A stretch of DNA of 37,452 nucleotides from Candidatus Rokubacteria bacterium GWA2_70_23 (lineage in GTDB: Bacteria > Methylomirabilota > Methylomirabilia > Rokubacteriales > CSP1-6): NCBI GenBank assembly GCA_001788395.1, contig MGBT01000066.1, positions 1 to 37,452 on the forward strand, in the 5' to 3' direction. Positions within the stretch are counted from its first letter, which is position 1, and every line of letters starts with the position of its first letter. Shown in pieces: positions 14,048 through 22,606 of the stretch. The position numbers were made by a program, and so were the translations under genes. Under the pieces are notes generated by a model that saw only the letters and a list, made by a program, of their open reading frames with translations, was not told where the DNA came from and searched no databases.

Positions 14048-15238
14048 GTGGCGCGGGCCGTCCTCTACCTCCCCGATCCGGCCGAGCGCCGCCTCCCCGC
14101 GCGCTCTGTCGCCGGCCGCTCGCTGGCGCTGCGCGCGATCGTGGCGGCCGCGCGGGGCGGGGTCGAGACCGTGGGCGTCCCGGCCGCGCTGCGCACCCCC
14201 TCCCTGGAGACGGCCCTGCGGCACACCCGCGGCCTGGCGGGCGTGTTGCGCTGGCTCGACGCGCGCGATCCGGCCGAGGCCCGCGCCTTCGCCAGTGAGC
14301 CCTGCCTGCTGCTGCCGGCCTCGGTCCTCGTCGAGCCACGCACGCTCGCCGGCCTCCTGGAGGGCCCGATGGAGGTCGGCGGAGCGGCGATCGCGGAGTC
14401 GGCGGAGGGCGGAGCCCCGGTCGTGCTGGCGCCGCCCGAGCTCATGGAGCGGCTCTGGCCGCGCCTGGCCGCAGGCGAGGCGCTGGGGCCCGAGCTCGTC
14501 CGCCTGCTGGAGGAGACGCGGCCCAAGCTCCGCTCGGCAGCGGGTCTCTTCCTGCACGTGGGGACGGAGGCGCGGCTCCGGGACGCCGACACCGCGCTCT
14601 ACGCCGCCCTCGGCACCGACGACGACACGGGAGTGGACCGGTTCCTCCACCGGCGCTGCTCGCGACAGATCACGCGGCTCCTGGTCCGCACCCCGGTCAC
14701 ACCGAACCACGTGAGCCTCGCGAGCCTCGCCATCGGGCTCGGCGCCTTCTGGGCGTTCTGGCACGCCACGCCGGTGAGCGCGGTCCTGGGGGTGGCCCTC
14801 TACTCGGTCGCGGTGGTGCTGGACCACGTGGACGGGGAGCTCGCTCGGCTCACGTTCCAGGAATCGCGCTTCGGCGCCATCCTGGACTGGGCCGTCGACA
14901 CGATCATCCACTCGACGCTCGTGCTCGGCATGGCCGTGTCGGCAGCGCCCGGTCCGGCGATGATGGCCGTCGGCCTCCTCGGCGCGGTCGGAGTGACGCT
15001 GAGCGCCCTGTTCGCCCGCTCTCTGCCGCGCGAGATCGCCGTGGGCGAAACCGTCGGCGGCGCGCTGAGGAACATGGGAACCCGCGACTTCTTCTACCTG
15101 CTGCTCGTGGCCTTCGTGCTCCTGCGGTGGGCGCGGCCCGCGCTGCTGCCCGTCCTCGCTACCGTTGTCGCCATGGGCTCCCAGTCGTACTGGATCGCCT
15201 GCGTCGCGCGGATCCGGCGAGGGGCGGCGACGCGCTAG
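14048..15238 (+). CDS. CDP-alcohol phosphotransferase with degenerate nucleotidyltransferase-like N-terminus (1)
   Basis: 396 aa. Residues 1 to about 190 resemble an NTP-transferase fold but lack the LAAGxGxRL loop, so activity there is doubtful. From about 205 on it is an integral-membrane CDP-alcohol phosphatidyltransferase. The catalytic signature D-x2-D-G-x2-A-R-x8-G-x3-D-x3-D is complete (D259, D262, G263, A266, R267, G276, D280, D284). The preceding RTPVTPNHVS is typical of the group. Several membrane helices follow. The arrangement mirrors bifunctional IPCT/DIPPS enzymes of inositol-phosphate synthesis, with the cytidylyltransferase role apparently moved to the separate gene just upstream. 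The start is the GTG 1 bp after that gene's stop. The acceptor could be a lipid alcohol or inositol phosphate. A second paralogue sits at 25021. Confidence 0.87.
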   Translation: MARAVLYLPDPAERRLPARSVAGRSLALRAIVAAARGGVETVGVPAALRTPSLETALRHTRGLAGVLRWLDARDPAEARAFASEPCLLLPASVLVEPRTLAGLLEGPMEVGGAAIAESAEGGAPVVLAPPELMERLWPRLAAGEALGPELVRLLEETRPKLRSAAGLFLHVGTEARLRDADTALYAALGTDDDTGVDRFLHRRCSRQITRLLVRTPVTPNHVSLASLAIGLGAFWAFWHATPVSAVLGVALYSVAVVLDHVDGELARLTFQESRFGAILDWAVDTIIHSTLVLGMAVSAAPGPAMMAVGLLGAVGVTLSALFARSLPREIAVGETVGGALRNMGTRDFFYLLLVAFVLLRWARPALLPVLATVVAMGSQSYWIACVARIRRGAATR

Positions 15239-15306
15239 GGCCGTCCGCCACCCGACCGCATCCGGTGCCCCGCCTTCCCGCCGACCGCGGCCCGGCCCTC
15301 GTCCGG

Positions 15307-16284
15307 ATGTTCCGCCCGCTGCTGCTCCTGGCGGGCGTCGCGTTCATCGCGTACCTCGTGTACGAGGTGGGCCCCGCCACCGTCTGGGACTCGGTGCGCA
15401 CGCTCTCCTGGCGCCTCCTCCTGGTGCTCTGCTTCCCCTACACCCTCACGACGACGCTGGACACGCTCGCGTGGCGCTGCGCCTTCCGCGGCCGCGGGTT
15501 GCCCTTCTGGACGCTGTGGGGGGCGCGGCTCGCGGGGGAAGCGGTCAATGCGACCACGCCGACGGCCTCCGTCGGCGGCGAGCCCGTGAAGGCCTATCTG
15601 ATGCGCCCGTGGGCTTCGCTGCAGGACGGGCTCGCCTCGGTGATCGTCGACAAGACCACCATCGTCGTCGGCCAGGGGCTCTTCCTCGTGCTCGGCCTCC
15701 TCGTCGCCACCACGCGCATGCCGGTCTCGAACCCCGTGATGACCGCCATGCTCGTGCTCCTCGCGGTGGAAACCGCGGCCGTGGGCGGGTTCGTCTTCGT
15801 CCAGCTCCAGGGCGCCGCGGGCCGCGGCGGCCGGCTGCTCGGGCGGTTCGGCATGGGGCCAGGAGAACGCGGTCAGGAACGGCTCGATGGCCTCGACCGG
15901 GCGCTGGCAATCTTCTACCGCCATCACCGCCGGCGCCTCCTGGCCGGCATCCTGCTTCACTTCATGGCCTGGACGGTCGGCAGCCTCGAGATCTACCTGG
16001 TGCTGAGCTTCCTCGGGCTGCCGGTCTCGCTCCCGACCGCCGTGGCGATCGAGGCCTTCGGGACCGCGATCAAGTTCGCGAGCTTCATGATCCCGGCCTC
16101 GCTGGGGGCACTCGAAGGGGGCAACGTCGCCATCTTCGCCGCCTTCGGGCTGGGCGGCGTCGCCGGGCTCTCGTACACGCTGATCCGCCGGTTGCGCGAG
16201 GCCGCGTGGATCGGGCTGGGCCTGGCCGCCATGGCTCTGCTGTCGGCGCGCCCGGCGCCCGGCGTCGAGCGCTCCGAGACGTAG
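15307..16284 (+). CDS. HpnL-like flippase-domain membrane protein (LPG synthase TM / UPF0104 family)
   Basis: 325 aa polytopic membrane protein. Hydrophobic segments start right at the N-terminus ([19 protein letters not shown]). The family motif [20 protein letters not shown] (E-x-V-N-x4-P then GGE) is clear, and a second conserved region lies near the end ([18 protein letters not shown]). This family includes the hopanoid-associated HpnL and archaeal or bacterial lipid flippase-like proteins. The ATG at 15307 was chosen for its direct lead into the first membrane segment; a GTG about 14 codons upstream is possible. It follows the phosphotransferase and precedes inositol-phosphate synthase, suggesting transbilayer movement of a headgroup-bearing lipid. 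Family call is strong, substrate unknown. Confidence 0.85.
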   Translation: MFRPLLLLAGVAFIAYLVYEVGPATVWDSVRTLSWRLLLVLCFPYTLTTTLDTLAWRCAFRGRGLPFWTLWGARLAGEAVNATTPTASVGGEPVKAYLMRPWASLQDGLASVIVDKTTIVVGQGLFLVLGLLVATTRMPVSNPVMTAMLVLLAVETAAVGGFVFVQLQGAAGRGGRLLGRFGMGPGERGQERLDGLDRALAIFYRHHRRRLLAGILLHFMAWTVGSLEIYLVLSFLGLPVSLPTAVAIEAFGTAIKFASFMIPASLGALEGGNVAIFAAFGLGGVAGLSYTLIRRLREAAWIGLGLAAMALLSARPAPGVERSET

Positions 16285-16314
16285 CGCCGGGCTCGACCCC
16301 GGCGGCTCCCGGTG

Positions 16315-16323
16315 TGCTAGACT
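16315..16323 (+). promoter_or_regulatory. Extended -10 promoter upstream of inositol-phosphate synthase
   Basis: TGC-TAGACT fits the extended -10 pattern also seen before shc and hpnN. It lies about 75 bp before the GTG start at 16400. A weak -35 (TCGACC) lies about 19 bp further up. It suggests that the synthase can be transcribed separately from the upstream genes. Confidence 0.4.
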
Positions 16324-16399
16324 CGGGGCGCTCGTCGCAGACCGCGCGTCCCGCATCCAGGACGGCGTGCCGACGACGGCACAGCCAAAGGAGGCGCCC

Positions 16400-17473
16400 G
16401 TGGGCTCTGTTCGCGTCGCGATCATCGGAGTGGGCAACTGCGCCTCGGCCCTCGTCCAGGGGGTGCAGTACTACAGGACGGCGGATGATGATGGCTTCAT
16501 CCCGGGCCTCATGCGGCCCCGGCTCGGCCAGTACCGTGTGGGCGACATCGAGTTCTCGGCGGCCTTTGACATCGATGCGCGCAAGGTCGGGACCGACCTC
16601 TCCGAGGCCATCGCCGCCGCGCCGAACAACACCGTGCGTTTCGCGGAGGTGCCGCGGCTCGGGGTCCCGGTCCACCGCGGGATGACCCACGACGGTCTGG
16701 GCCACTACCTGTCCCAGGTGATCACGAAGGCACCCGGCTCCACGGCCGACATCGCGGGGATCCTCCGCGACACCCGCACGGACGTGGTGGTCAACTACCT
16801 GCCCGTGGGAAGCGAGATGGCGACCAAGTGGTACGTCGAGCAGGTGCTGGACGCGGGCTGCGGGTTCGTCAACTGCATCCCCGTGTTCATCGCGCGGGAG
16901 GCGTACTGGCGCGGCCGCTTCGAGGAGCGCGGCCTGCCCGTCGTGGGGGACGACGTGAAGTCGCAGGTCGGCGCCACCATCGTGCACCGGATGCTGGCCA
17001 AGCTCTTCATGGACCGGGGCGTTCACCTGGACCGCACCAGCCAGCTCAACGTCGGCGGGAACACCGACTTCTACAACATGCTGGAGCGCCAGCGCCTGCA
17101 GTCCAAGAAGATCTCGAAGACGGACTCCGTCCGCTCCCAGCTCACCCACGACCTGCCCGACGACGCCATCCACATCGGACCCAGCGACTACGTGGCGTGG
17201 CTCGCCGACCGGAAGTGGGCGCACATCCGGCTGGAGGGGCGCGGCTTCGGGGACCAGGCGATCAACATCGAGCTCAAGCTCGAGGTCTGGGACTCGCCGA
17301 ACTCGGCCGGCGTCGTCGTCGACGCGATCCGCTGCTGCAAGATCGCCATGGACCGCGGCCTCAAGGGCACCCTCCTGGCCCCCTCCGCGTACCTCATGAA
17401 GTCCCCGCCCGAGCAGTGGTCGGACGAGCAGGCCCGGACGCGCCTCGAGCAGTTCATCACCGGCGACGAGTAA
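16400..17473 (+). CDS. Myo-inositol-1-phosphate synthase (prokaryotic type)
   Basis: 357 aa, typical of the short bacterial and archaeal enzymes. It isomerises glucose-6-phosphate to L-myo-inositol-1-phosphate with bound NAD. The N-terminal Rossmann motif GVGNCASAL is diagnostic. [25 protein letters not shown] and [12 protein letters not shown] (substrate and catalytic lysine regions) are conserved, and the C-terminal [11 protein letters not shown] is a family hallmark. The start is the GTG at 16400 because a perfect AAAGGAGG stands 5 bp upstream. The GTG at 16367 would add 11 non-homologous residues. It supplies the headgroup precursor for the cytidylyltransferase and phosphotransferase genes around it. 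Confidence 0.93.
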   Translation: MGSVRVAIIGVGNCASALVQGVQYYRTADDDGFIPGLMRPRLGQYRVGDIEFSAAFDIDARKVGTDLSEAIAAAPNNTVRFAEVPRLGVPVHRGMTHDGLGHYLSQVITKAPGSTADIAGILRDTRTDVVVNYLPVGSEMATKWYVEQVLDAGCGFVNCIPVFIAREAYWRGRFEERGLPVVGDDVKSQVGATIVHRMLAKLFMDRGVHLDRTSQLNVGGNTDFYNMLERQRLQSKKISKTDSVRSQLTHDLPDDAIHIGPSDYVAWLADRKWAHIRLEGRGFGDQAINIELKLEVWDSPNSAGVVVDAIRCCKIAMDRGLKGTLLAPSAYLMKSPPEQWSDEQARTRLEQFITGDE

Positions 17474-17553
17474 CCCCGGCCCCGAGCTCGCCCCGCCCCC
17501 CCGGCCCCTGTCTCTCATCCCCGGGACCACATCTCGGTCCCCGCAGGGCATGG

Positions 17554-17562
17554 TGGTACACT
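17554..17562 (+). promoter_or_regulatory. Extended -10 promoter of hpnN
   Basis: TGG-TACACT sits in the 114-bp gap between the inositol-phosphate synthase gene and hpnN. It would give a short leader of about 19 nt. No convincing -35 is visible. This gap is the only sizeable break in the 13306-26214 block besides that before the synthase. Confidence 0.35.
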
Positions 17563-17587
17563 TTCAGGGGTTTCGCTGTCCCTGCCC

Positions 17588-20332
17588 ATGATCGCCATCT
17601 CCAGAACCGGTCGTCTGCTGCGCAGCCTGGTTCGGGTGTCCTGCCGGCGCCCGGTCCTGACGGTATTGGTGTCCCTCGTCCTCGCGCTGGCGGGCACCGC
17701 GTACGCCGTCCAGGGCCTTCGCTTCAAAACCTCCGGGCGGGACCTGCTGCCCCAGAACGCCGGCTACGTCCTCCGCTACGCCGAGTACTCCCGGGACTTC
17801 GGTGAGCTGGAAGACATCGTGGTGGTCGTGGAAGCCCGCTCGTTCGAGGCCGCCAGGGACTACGCGAGCCGCCTCGTTCAGGAGCTGCGCAATTCCCCCG
17901 TGAAGTTCCCCCGAGCCTCGTACCGGATCGATCCCAAGCGCTTCGAGGGTCGCCAGCTCCTCTACCTGTCCACGGCAAAGCTGCGCGAGATCCGGGACAA
18001 GATCTTCGACCACCAGGAGTTCATGGAGAGCTTCGCGGGGGATCCGAGCCTCGCCCAGCTCCTGGAGGGGATCAACACCCAGATCGCCGCCAGCTTTCTC
18101 ACCACCATCTTCGACCTCGGCCTCCAGGAGGACAAGGCGGTCGACACGCGCTTCCTGCGGGTGCTGCTGGACCAGATCACGAGCCGCCTCGACCGCCCGA
18201 CGCAGTACCGCTCGCCGTGGGCCACGATGTTCACCTTCGGCGCCGACGTGGACTCCGACGCCGGCTACTTCCTGTCGGACGACAAGAGCCTGCTCTTCGT
18301 GCTGGTCGAGGCGCCCGCGGGGGAGAAGGGGAGCTTCGTCGGCGACCACCGGGCCATCGACGCCATCCGCGGAGCCATCGCCCGGCTGCGCCCGGTCTTC
18401 CCCAACGTGCAGGCGGGGGTGACGGGCGCCCCCGCGCTGTCCAACGACGAGATGGCGGCGGCGTTCGCCGACAGCCAGGTCGCCACACTGCTCGCCTTCG
18501 CGCTCACCCTGCTCGTGATCACGCTCGCCTTCTGGCGAGTGGGGAAGCCGCTCCTGATGCTGGTCGTCCTCGCGGTGAGCCTGGCATGGTCCATGGGCGC
18601 GATCACGCTGGTAGTGGGCCACCTCACCATCTTCTCGGTGATGTTCATCTCCATCGTGATCGGCATCGGGATCGACTATGGCATCTACTTCCTCTTCCGC
18701 TACGAGGAGGAGATCTTCCTCGGCCGCAACCTCAACGAGGCCCTGGAGGTCACCGCCGCCCGGACCGGACCCGGCATGCTGCTCGGCGCCCTCACCGCGG
18801 GCGGCACCTTCTACGTCCTCCGTCTCACCGACTTCCGCGGCATCCAGGAGCTGGGCGTCATTGCGGGGACCTCCATCTTGCTTGCGTGGCTCAGCATGAT
18901 GACCCTCTTCCCGGCCCTCCTGGTGCTGGTGGACCGCCGCCACGCCGCTCGGCCCCGCGACCAGAAGCCCCGTGCCCATCACCTCGAGCAGATACACGTG
19001 CCGGTCCTCGAGCGGCTCACGCGCTACCCGGGGACGATCCTGGCCGCTGCGGGCGTGCTCACCGTCTTGGCGGCCTGGGGGGTGCCATCGGTGGGCTTCG
19101 ACTACAACCTCTTGAACCTGCAGGCGAAGGGCACCGAGTCGGTGGTCTGGGAGAAGCGCATCCTGGCCACGACGGGCCGCTCAGGCTTCAACGGCCTCGC
19201 CTCCGCGGCTTCACTGGAGGAGCTCCGGCGGAAGCAGGAGGCGTTCGAGCGGCTGCCGTCCGTCTCCGAGGTGGATTCGGTGCTCCACCTGATCCCCGAA
19301 AACCAGGCCGCCAAGATTGCGATCATCAAGAGCTTCGCGCCGCTGGTGAATCCTGTCCGCATCGGGCGATCGAGTCCCGTGGACCTCGACCGGCTGACGC
19401 AGGCGGTGCGCGACCTCAATCGACGCCTCGACATGGCCGCCGCCGAGGCGGGCGCGAAGCTCCCCGCCGAGATGAAGCGGCTCCGGGAGCTGGCGGCCGC
19501 CTTGCTGACGCGCCTCGAGTCGGCCGACCGGGAAGTGGCCGAGGCCGCCCTCAACCACCTGCAAGCCCAGCTCTACCGGGACTTCGTGGACAAGTTCTAC
19601 GGACTCCAGCGCCGCCTGCGCCCGAAGATCATCACGCCCACGGACGTGCCGGAGGAGCTGCGGCGGAAGTTCATCGGCGCCAGCGGGCACTTCCTGCTCC
19701 AGGTGCACCCCAAGGTGGACATCTGGGAGCGCGCCGGCGCCGAGCAGTTCGTGCGAGAGCTGCGCTCGGTGGACCCGAACGTGACGGGCCCGCCCGTGAT
19801 CACCTACGAGGCGATCCGCCTCATGGAGCGTGCGTACGTGCAGGGGACGGTGTATGCGTTCATCCTCGTGGGCGGGCTCACCTTCTGGATGATCCGGCGG
19901 GTCCGCGAGACGCTCCTCGCCCTGCTGCCCCTCGTGCTCGGCCTCGTGTGGACCATCGGGCTCATGCGCCTCTTCGGTCTCCAGTTCACCCTCGCCAACG
20001 TCTGGGGCCTGCCCCTGATCATCGGGACCTCGGCGGAGTTCGGCCTCAACGTGGTGATGCGCTACCTGGAAGGGCGCGAGCACGGCGGCCCGCTCGTGGC
20101 GCGGAGCACGGTGATGGCGGTGGCGCTCAACGGGTTGACGACGATCGTCGGGTTCGGGAGCCTGATGATCGCCCACCACCGCGGGATCTTCGGCCTCGGG
20201 CTGCTCCTCACCATCGGGGCGGCCTGCGCCCTGCTGGCCTCGCTCGTGGTGCTGCCGGTCGTCTTGCGGATGATCCCCCGGCACGCCGCGCAGCCCGTGG
20301 GGGACTCCATCTCCACCTCCTCCGCCGCATGA
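17588..20332 (+). CDS. hpnN: Hopanoid transporter HpnN (RND/MMPL family)
   Basis: 914 aa RND-superfamily inner-membrane transporter. HpnN moves hopanoids to the outer membrane in other bacteria. The layout is duplicated: an N-terminal membrane helix (PVLTVLVSLVLALAGTAYAV), a large periplasmic loop, a six-helix block with GIGIDYGIYFLFRYEEE (the family's conserved Asp segment), a second periplasmic loop, and a second helix block with GTSAEFGLNVVMRY. The RFKTSGRDLLPQN stretch early in loop 1 is typical of HpnN. The start is the ATG at 17588, just before the first helix. The stop overlaps the HAD gene ATG (ATGA). Its place among headgroup genes suggests that the modified lipid may be a hopanoid or travel with one. 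Confidence 0.92.
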   Translation: MIAISRTGRLLRSLVRVSCRRPVLTVLVSLVLALAGTAYAVQGLRFKTSGRDLLPQNAGYVLRYAEYSRDFGELEDIVVVVEARSFEAARDYASRLVQELRNSPVKFPRASYRIDPKRFEGRQLLYLSTAKLREIRDKIFDHQEFMESFAGDPSLAQLLEGINTQIAASFLTTIFDLGLQEDKAVDTRFLRVLLDQITSRLDRPTQYRSPWATMFTFGADVDSDAGYFLSDDKSLLFVLVEAPAGEKGSFVGDHRAIDAIRGAIARLRPVFPNVQAGVTGAPALSNDEMAAAFADSQVATLLAFALTLLVITLAFWRVGKPLLMLVVLAVSLAWSMGAITLVVGHLTIFSVMFISIVIGIGIDYGIYFLFRYEEEIFLGRNLNEALEVTAARTGPGMLLGALTAGGTFYVLRLTDFRGIQELGVIAGTSILLAWLSMMTLFPALLVLVDRRHAARPRDQKPRAHHLEQIHVPVLERLTRYPGTILAAAGVLTVLAAWGVPSVGFDYNLLNLQAKGTESVVWEKRILATTGRSGFNGLASAASLEELRRKQEAFERLPSVSEVDSVLHLIPENQAAKIAIIKSFAPLVNPVRIGRSSPVDLDRLTQAVRDLNRRLDMAAAEAGAKLPAEMKRLRELAAALLTRLESADREVAEAALNHLQAQLYRDFVDKFYGLQRRLRPKIITPTDVPEELRRKFIGASGHFLLQVHPKVDIWERAGAEQFVRELRSVDPNVTGPPVITYEAIRLMERAYVQGTVYAFILVGGLTFWMIRRVRETLLALLPLVLGLVWTIGLMRLFGLQFTLANVWGLPLIIGTSAEFGLNVVMRYLEGREHGGPLVARSTVMAVALNGLTTIVGFGSLMIAHHRGIFGLGLLLTIGAACALLASLVVLPVVLRMIPRHAAQPVGDSISTSSAA

Positions 20333-21042
20333 GGACAGCCTCCCCAACCGCGGCTCGCCCGCTGACCCGGTGCCGCGCGGTGCTGTTCGACTTCGGCGGC
20401 ACCCTCGACGCCGACGGCCACCCCTGGAAGGAGCGCGTCGCCCGGCTCCTCGGGGAGGAGGGGCTCGCCCTCACCCCCGAGCGCTTCGACCCCGTGTTCT
20501 ACGCGGCCGACGACGCGCTCGTCGGGGCCGTGCCGCCCACGCTGTCGTTCGCGGACACCGTGCACCGGCTCATCGCCGGCGTGGCCGGCGGGCTCCGGCT
20601 GGCCGATGCGGCGGTAGCGGACCGTGTGGCAACGCGGTTCCTCCAGCAGTCGCTGGCGGCCGTGCGCGCCAACGCCCCTCTGCTCGAGGCCCTGGGCCGC
20701 CGCTACCGCCTTGGCATCGTCTCCAACTTCTATGGCAATCTCGAGACCGTGTGCGATGATTGCGGCGTCCGGAGCCTCTTCGCGACTATCATGGACTCGG
20801 CGCGCGTGGGGTGGCGCAAGCCCGACCCGCGCATATTCCGGACGGCGCTCGAAGCGCTCCGCGTGAGGCCGGCCGAGGCGGTGTTCGTGGGCGATTCCCT
20901 CCCACGCGACATGGTCGCGGCGCGAGCGGTGGGCATGCCTCACGTGTGGCTGGCCGCCGAGCCGTCTCAGGGGCGAGGCTCTTGCTGTCCGGGTGACCCC
21001 ATCGTGCATTCCCTGAAGGATCTGGAGGGGCTGTTGCTGTGA
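20329..21042 (+). CDS. HAD-superfamily hydrolase
   Basis: 237 aa HAD-like protein. Motif I is LFDFGGTLD with nucleophile Asp21; the second aspartate of the usual DxD is replaced by Gly23. Motif II is GIVSNF, motif III the lysine in WRKPDP, motif IV VFVGDSLPRDM. Residues 40-110 form an all-alpha cap. Loss of the general acid/base Asp is unusual for a phosphatase and closer to dehalogenase-like members, so activity is uncertain. It overlaps hpnN and the next nucleotidyltransferase by 4 bp each. A phosphatase step on an inositol or sugar phosphate would fit the context but is inference. Confidence 0.85.
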   Translation: MRTASPTAARPLTRCRAVLFDFGGTLDADGHPWKERVARLLGEEGLALTPERFDPVFYAADDALVGAVPPTLSFADTVHRLIAGVAGGLRLADAAVADRVATRFLQQSLAAVRANAPLLEALGRRYRLGIVSNFYGNLETVCDDCGVRSLFATIMDSARVGWRKPDPRIFRTALEALRVRPAEAVFVGDSLPRDMVAARAVGMPHVWLAAEPSQGRGSCCPGDPIVHSLKDLEGLLL

Positions 21043-21770
21043 CCCCGGAGGGACGGTTGCAGGGCGGAATCATCGCGGCGGGGGACGGCAGCCGCCTGCG
21101 CGAGGCGGGCTTCGCGATGCCCAAGCCGCTGGTCCCGGTGGCGGGGGTGCCCCTGATCGAGTCGGTGATCCGGAACTTCGTGGCCGCCGGCATCACCTCC
21201 ATCATCGTCATCGTGAACGAGCGCGAGCGGGACTGCGTGGAGTGGGCGCACGGGCGCTTCGCCGGGCTCCATCTCGAGTTCATCGTGAAGACCACCCGCT
21301 CCTCGCTCGAGAGCTTCCTCGAGGTGACGGCGCGGTCCGGGACGGGGCGGCTCCTGGTCTCAACGGTGGACGCGTGGTGCCGGGAGACCGACTTCGTCCG
21401 GTTCGTCGAGGCGGCGCGGCGGCGGCCGCCCCAGGCCACCGTCCTGGCCGTGACGCCGCTCGTGGCCGACGAGAAACCCCTGTGGGCACGGCTCGGCGCC
21501 GACGGCCGCATCGTGCAGCTCGGTGAGCCCGGCGGCATCCTCGTGACCGCCGGCATGTACCTGCTCTCCGAGCGCATCCGGCTCCTCCGCCCTCCGCCGG
21601 GGCTCGGGCGGCTGCGGGATCTCCTGGGATGGCTCGTGCGCTCGGGAGAGCCGGTATACGGTGAGATCATCCAGACGGTGGTGGACGTCGACCGGGCGAG
21701 CGACGTTGCGTTCGCTGAAGCGCTGGTCGCCGCCACGACCCATTCGGGAGTGGGAGGTGGTGCCGGGTGA
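21039..21770 (+). CDS. Nucleotidyltransferase (second, sugar/cyclitol-phosphate type)
   Basis: 243 aa NTP-transferase. The signature GGIIAAGDGSRL and the KPLVPVAGVPL lysine segment are intact near the N-terminus, and VSTVDAW holds the likely metal-binding Asp. The VTPLV-DEKPLW-RLGADGRI stretch resembles glucose-1-phosphate nucleotidyltransferase cores. The GTG start overlaps the HAD stop (GTGA), with GGAGGGG 12 bp upstream. It is not closely similar to the enzyme at 13306, so the cluster has two activating enzymes and two CDP-alcohol phosphotransferases. One pair may handle inositol-1-phosphate, the other a modified or second headgroup. That pairing is an inference. Confidence 0.83.
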   Translation: MTPEGRLQGGIIAAGDGSRLREAGFAMPKPLVPVAGVPLIESVIRNFVAAGITSIIVIVNERERDCVEWAHGRFAGLHLEFIVKTTRSSLESFLEVTARSGTGRLLVSTVDAWCRETDFVRFVEAARRRPPQATVLAVTPLVADEKPLWARLGADGRIVQLGEPGGILVTAGMYLLSERIRLLRPPPGLGRLRDLLGWLVRSGEPVYGEIIQTVVDVDRASDVAFAEALVAATTHSGVGGGAG

Positions 21771-22606
21771 GCCGTGGGCGCTCCTGGGGCGTGTTTCGAG
21801 AACGGACGCATTCGCCGAACCGTGAAGTCGACGATGCCGAGATCCTCCGCCTGACGGGCAAGCACCTGGAGGAACGAGGCTTCGACGTGGTCCTCAAGAG
21901 CCCGGACGAGCTGCTGGCGCCGGCCGAGGGGCCCCCGGACTTCGTCTTTCTCATGTGCGAGGGCGCGGAAGTCCTGCGTCAGCTCCGCAACTGGGAGACA
22001 GGCGGGTTGCGCCAGGTCAACAGTCCGGTCGCCGTCCTCAATACGTACCGCGAGCGGATGATCGCCCAGTTCGAGGAGGCCGACGTGGCCTTCATCCGGA
22101 GCGCCCTCGTCTCCACGGCCGCGTCGCCACGCCCGGCATCGCTCCCCGTCTGGGTCAAGCGGTCCGATGTCCACAACACCCAGGACGGGGACGTCGTCTT
22201 CGCCGCCACCGAGGAAGCCTGCCGCGCCGCCCTCGAGGCGCTGGCGCGGCGCGACCTGCCGCGTGCCGTGCTCCAGGAGCACCTCGAGGGCGACCTCGTC
22301 AAGTTCTACGGCATCGGCACCGGAGGCGCTCGCGACGGAGGGCCTCCGTGGTTCAGGTGGTTCTACCACAAGGACCAGACAGTCGCCGGTCATCCCCTCG
22401 ATCCGCGCGGCCTCGCGCGCCTCGCGCGGACGGCGGCGGCGGCCCTGGGCCTCGAGGTGTATGGGGGCGACGCCATCGCAACCGCGCGCGGGGACCTCGT
22501 GCTCCTCGATCTCAACGCCTGGCCGAGCTTCGCCCTGTACCGCGACGAGGCCAGCGCCGAGATCGCTGCCTATCTCGACCGGCGGCTCACGGGAGGAGCC
22601 CGGTGA
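21767..22606 (+). CDS. ATP-grasp enzyme (RimK/ITPK-like)
   Basis: 279 aa. Fold clues are NSPVAVLNTYRERM (residues 85-98, as in RimK and glutathione synthetase), the ATP-binding lysine in PVWVKRSD (131), QEHLEGDLVKFYGIG (170-184) and the magnesium-binding DLNAWPSF (248-255). The KFYGIG and D-L-N-x-x-P elements resemble inositol-phosphate kinases of the ITPK type as well as peptide-type ligases. Both are ATP-grasp families. Given an inositol-phosphate synthase nearby, a kinase acting on a cyclitol, or a ligase acting on an amino-cyclitol, are both possible. GTG start at the 4-bp overlap with the previous gene, preceded by GGGAGG; stop overlaps the aminotransferase GTG. Confidence 0.78.
   Translation: MSRGRSWGVFRERTHSPNREVDDAEILRLTGKHLEERGFDVVLKSPDELLAPAEGPPDFVFLMCEGAEVLRQLRNWETGGLRQVNSPVAVLNTYRERMIAQFEEADVAFIRSALVSTAASPRPASLPVWVKRSDVHNTQDGDVVFAATEEACRAALEALARRDLPRAVLQEHLEGDLVKFYGIGTGGARDGGPPWFRWFYHKDQTVAGHPLDPRGLARLARTAAAALGLEVYGGDAIATARGDLVLLDLNAWPSFALYRDEASAEIAAYLDRRLTGGAR

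Noticed and set aside
18217-20328. Very long plus-strand open frame running through most of hpnN in another frame
   Set aside because: It is a GC-rich shadow frame rich in Arg, Pro and His. Only its last 237 codons, the HAD hydrolase at 20329, are real.
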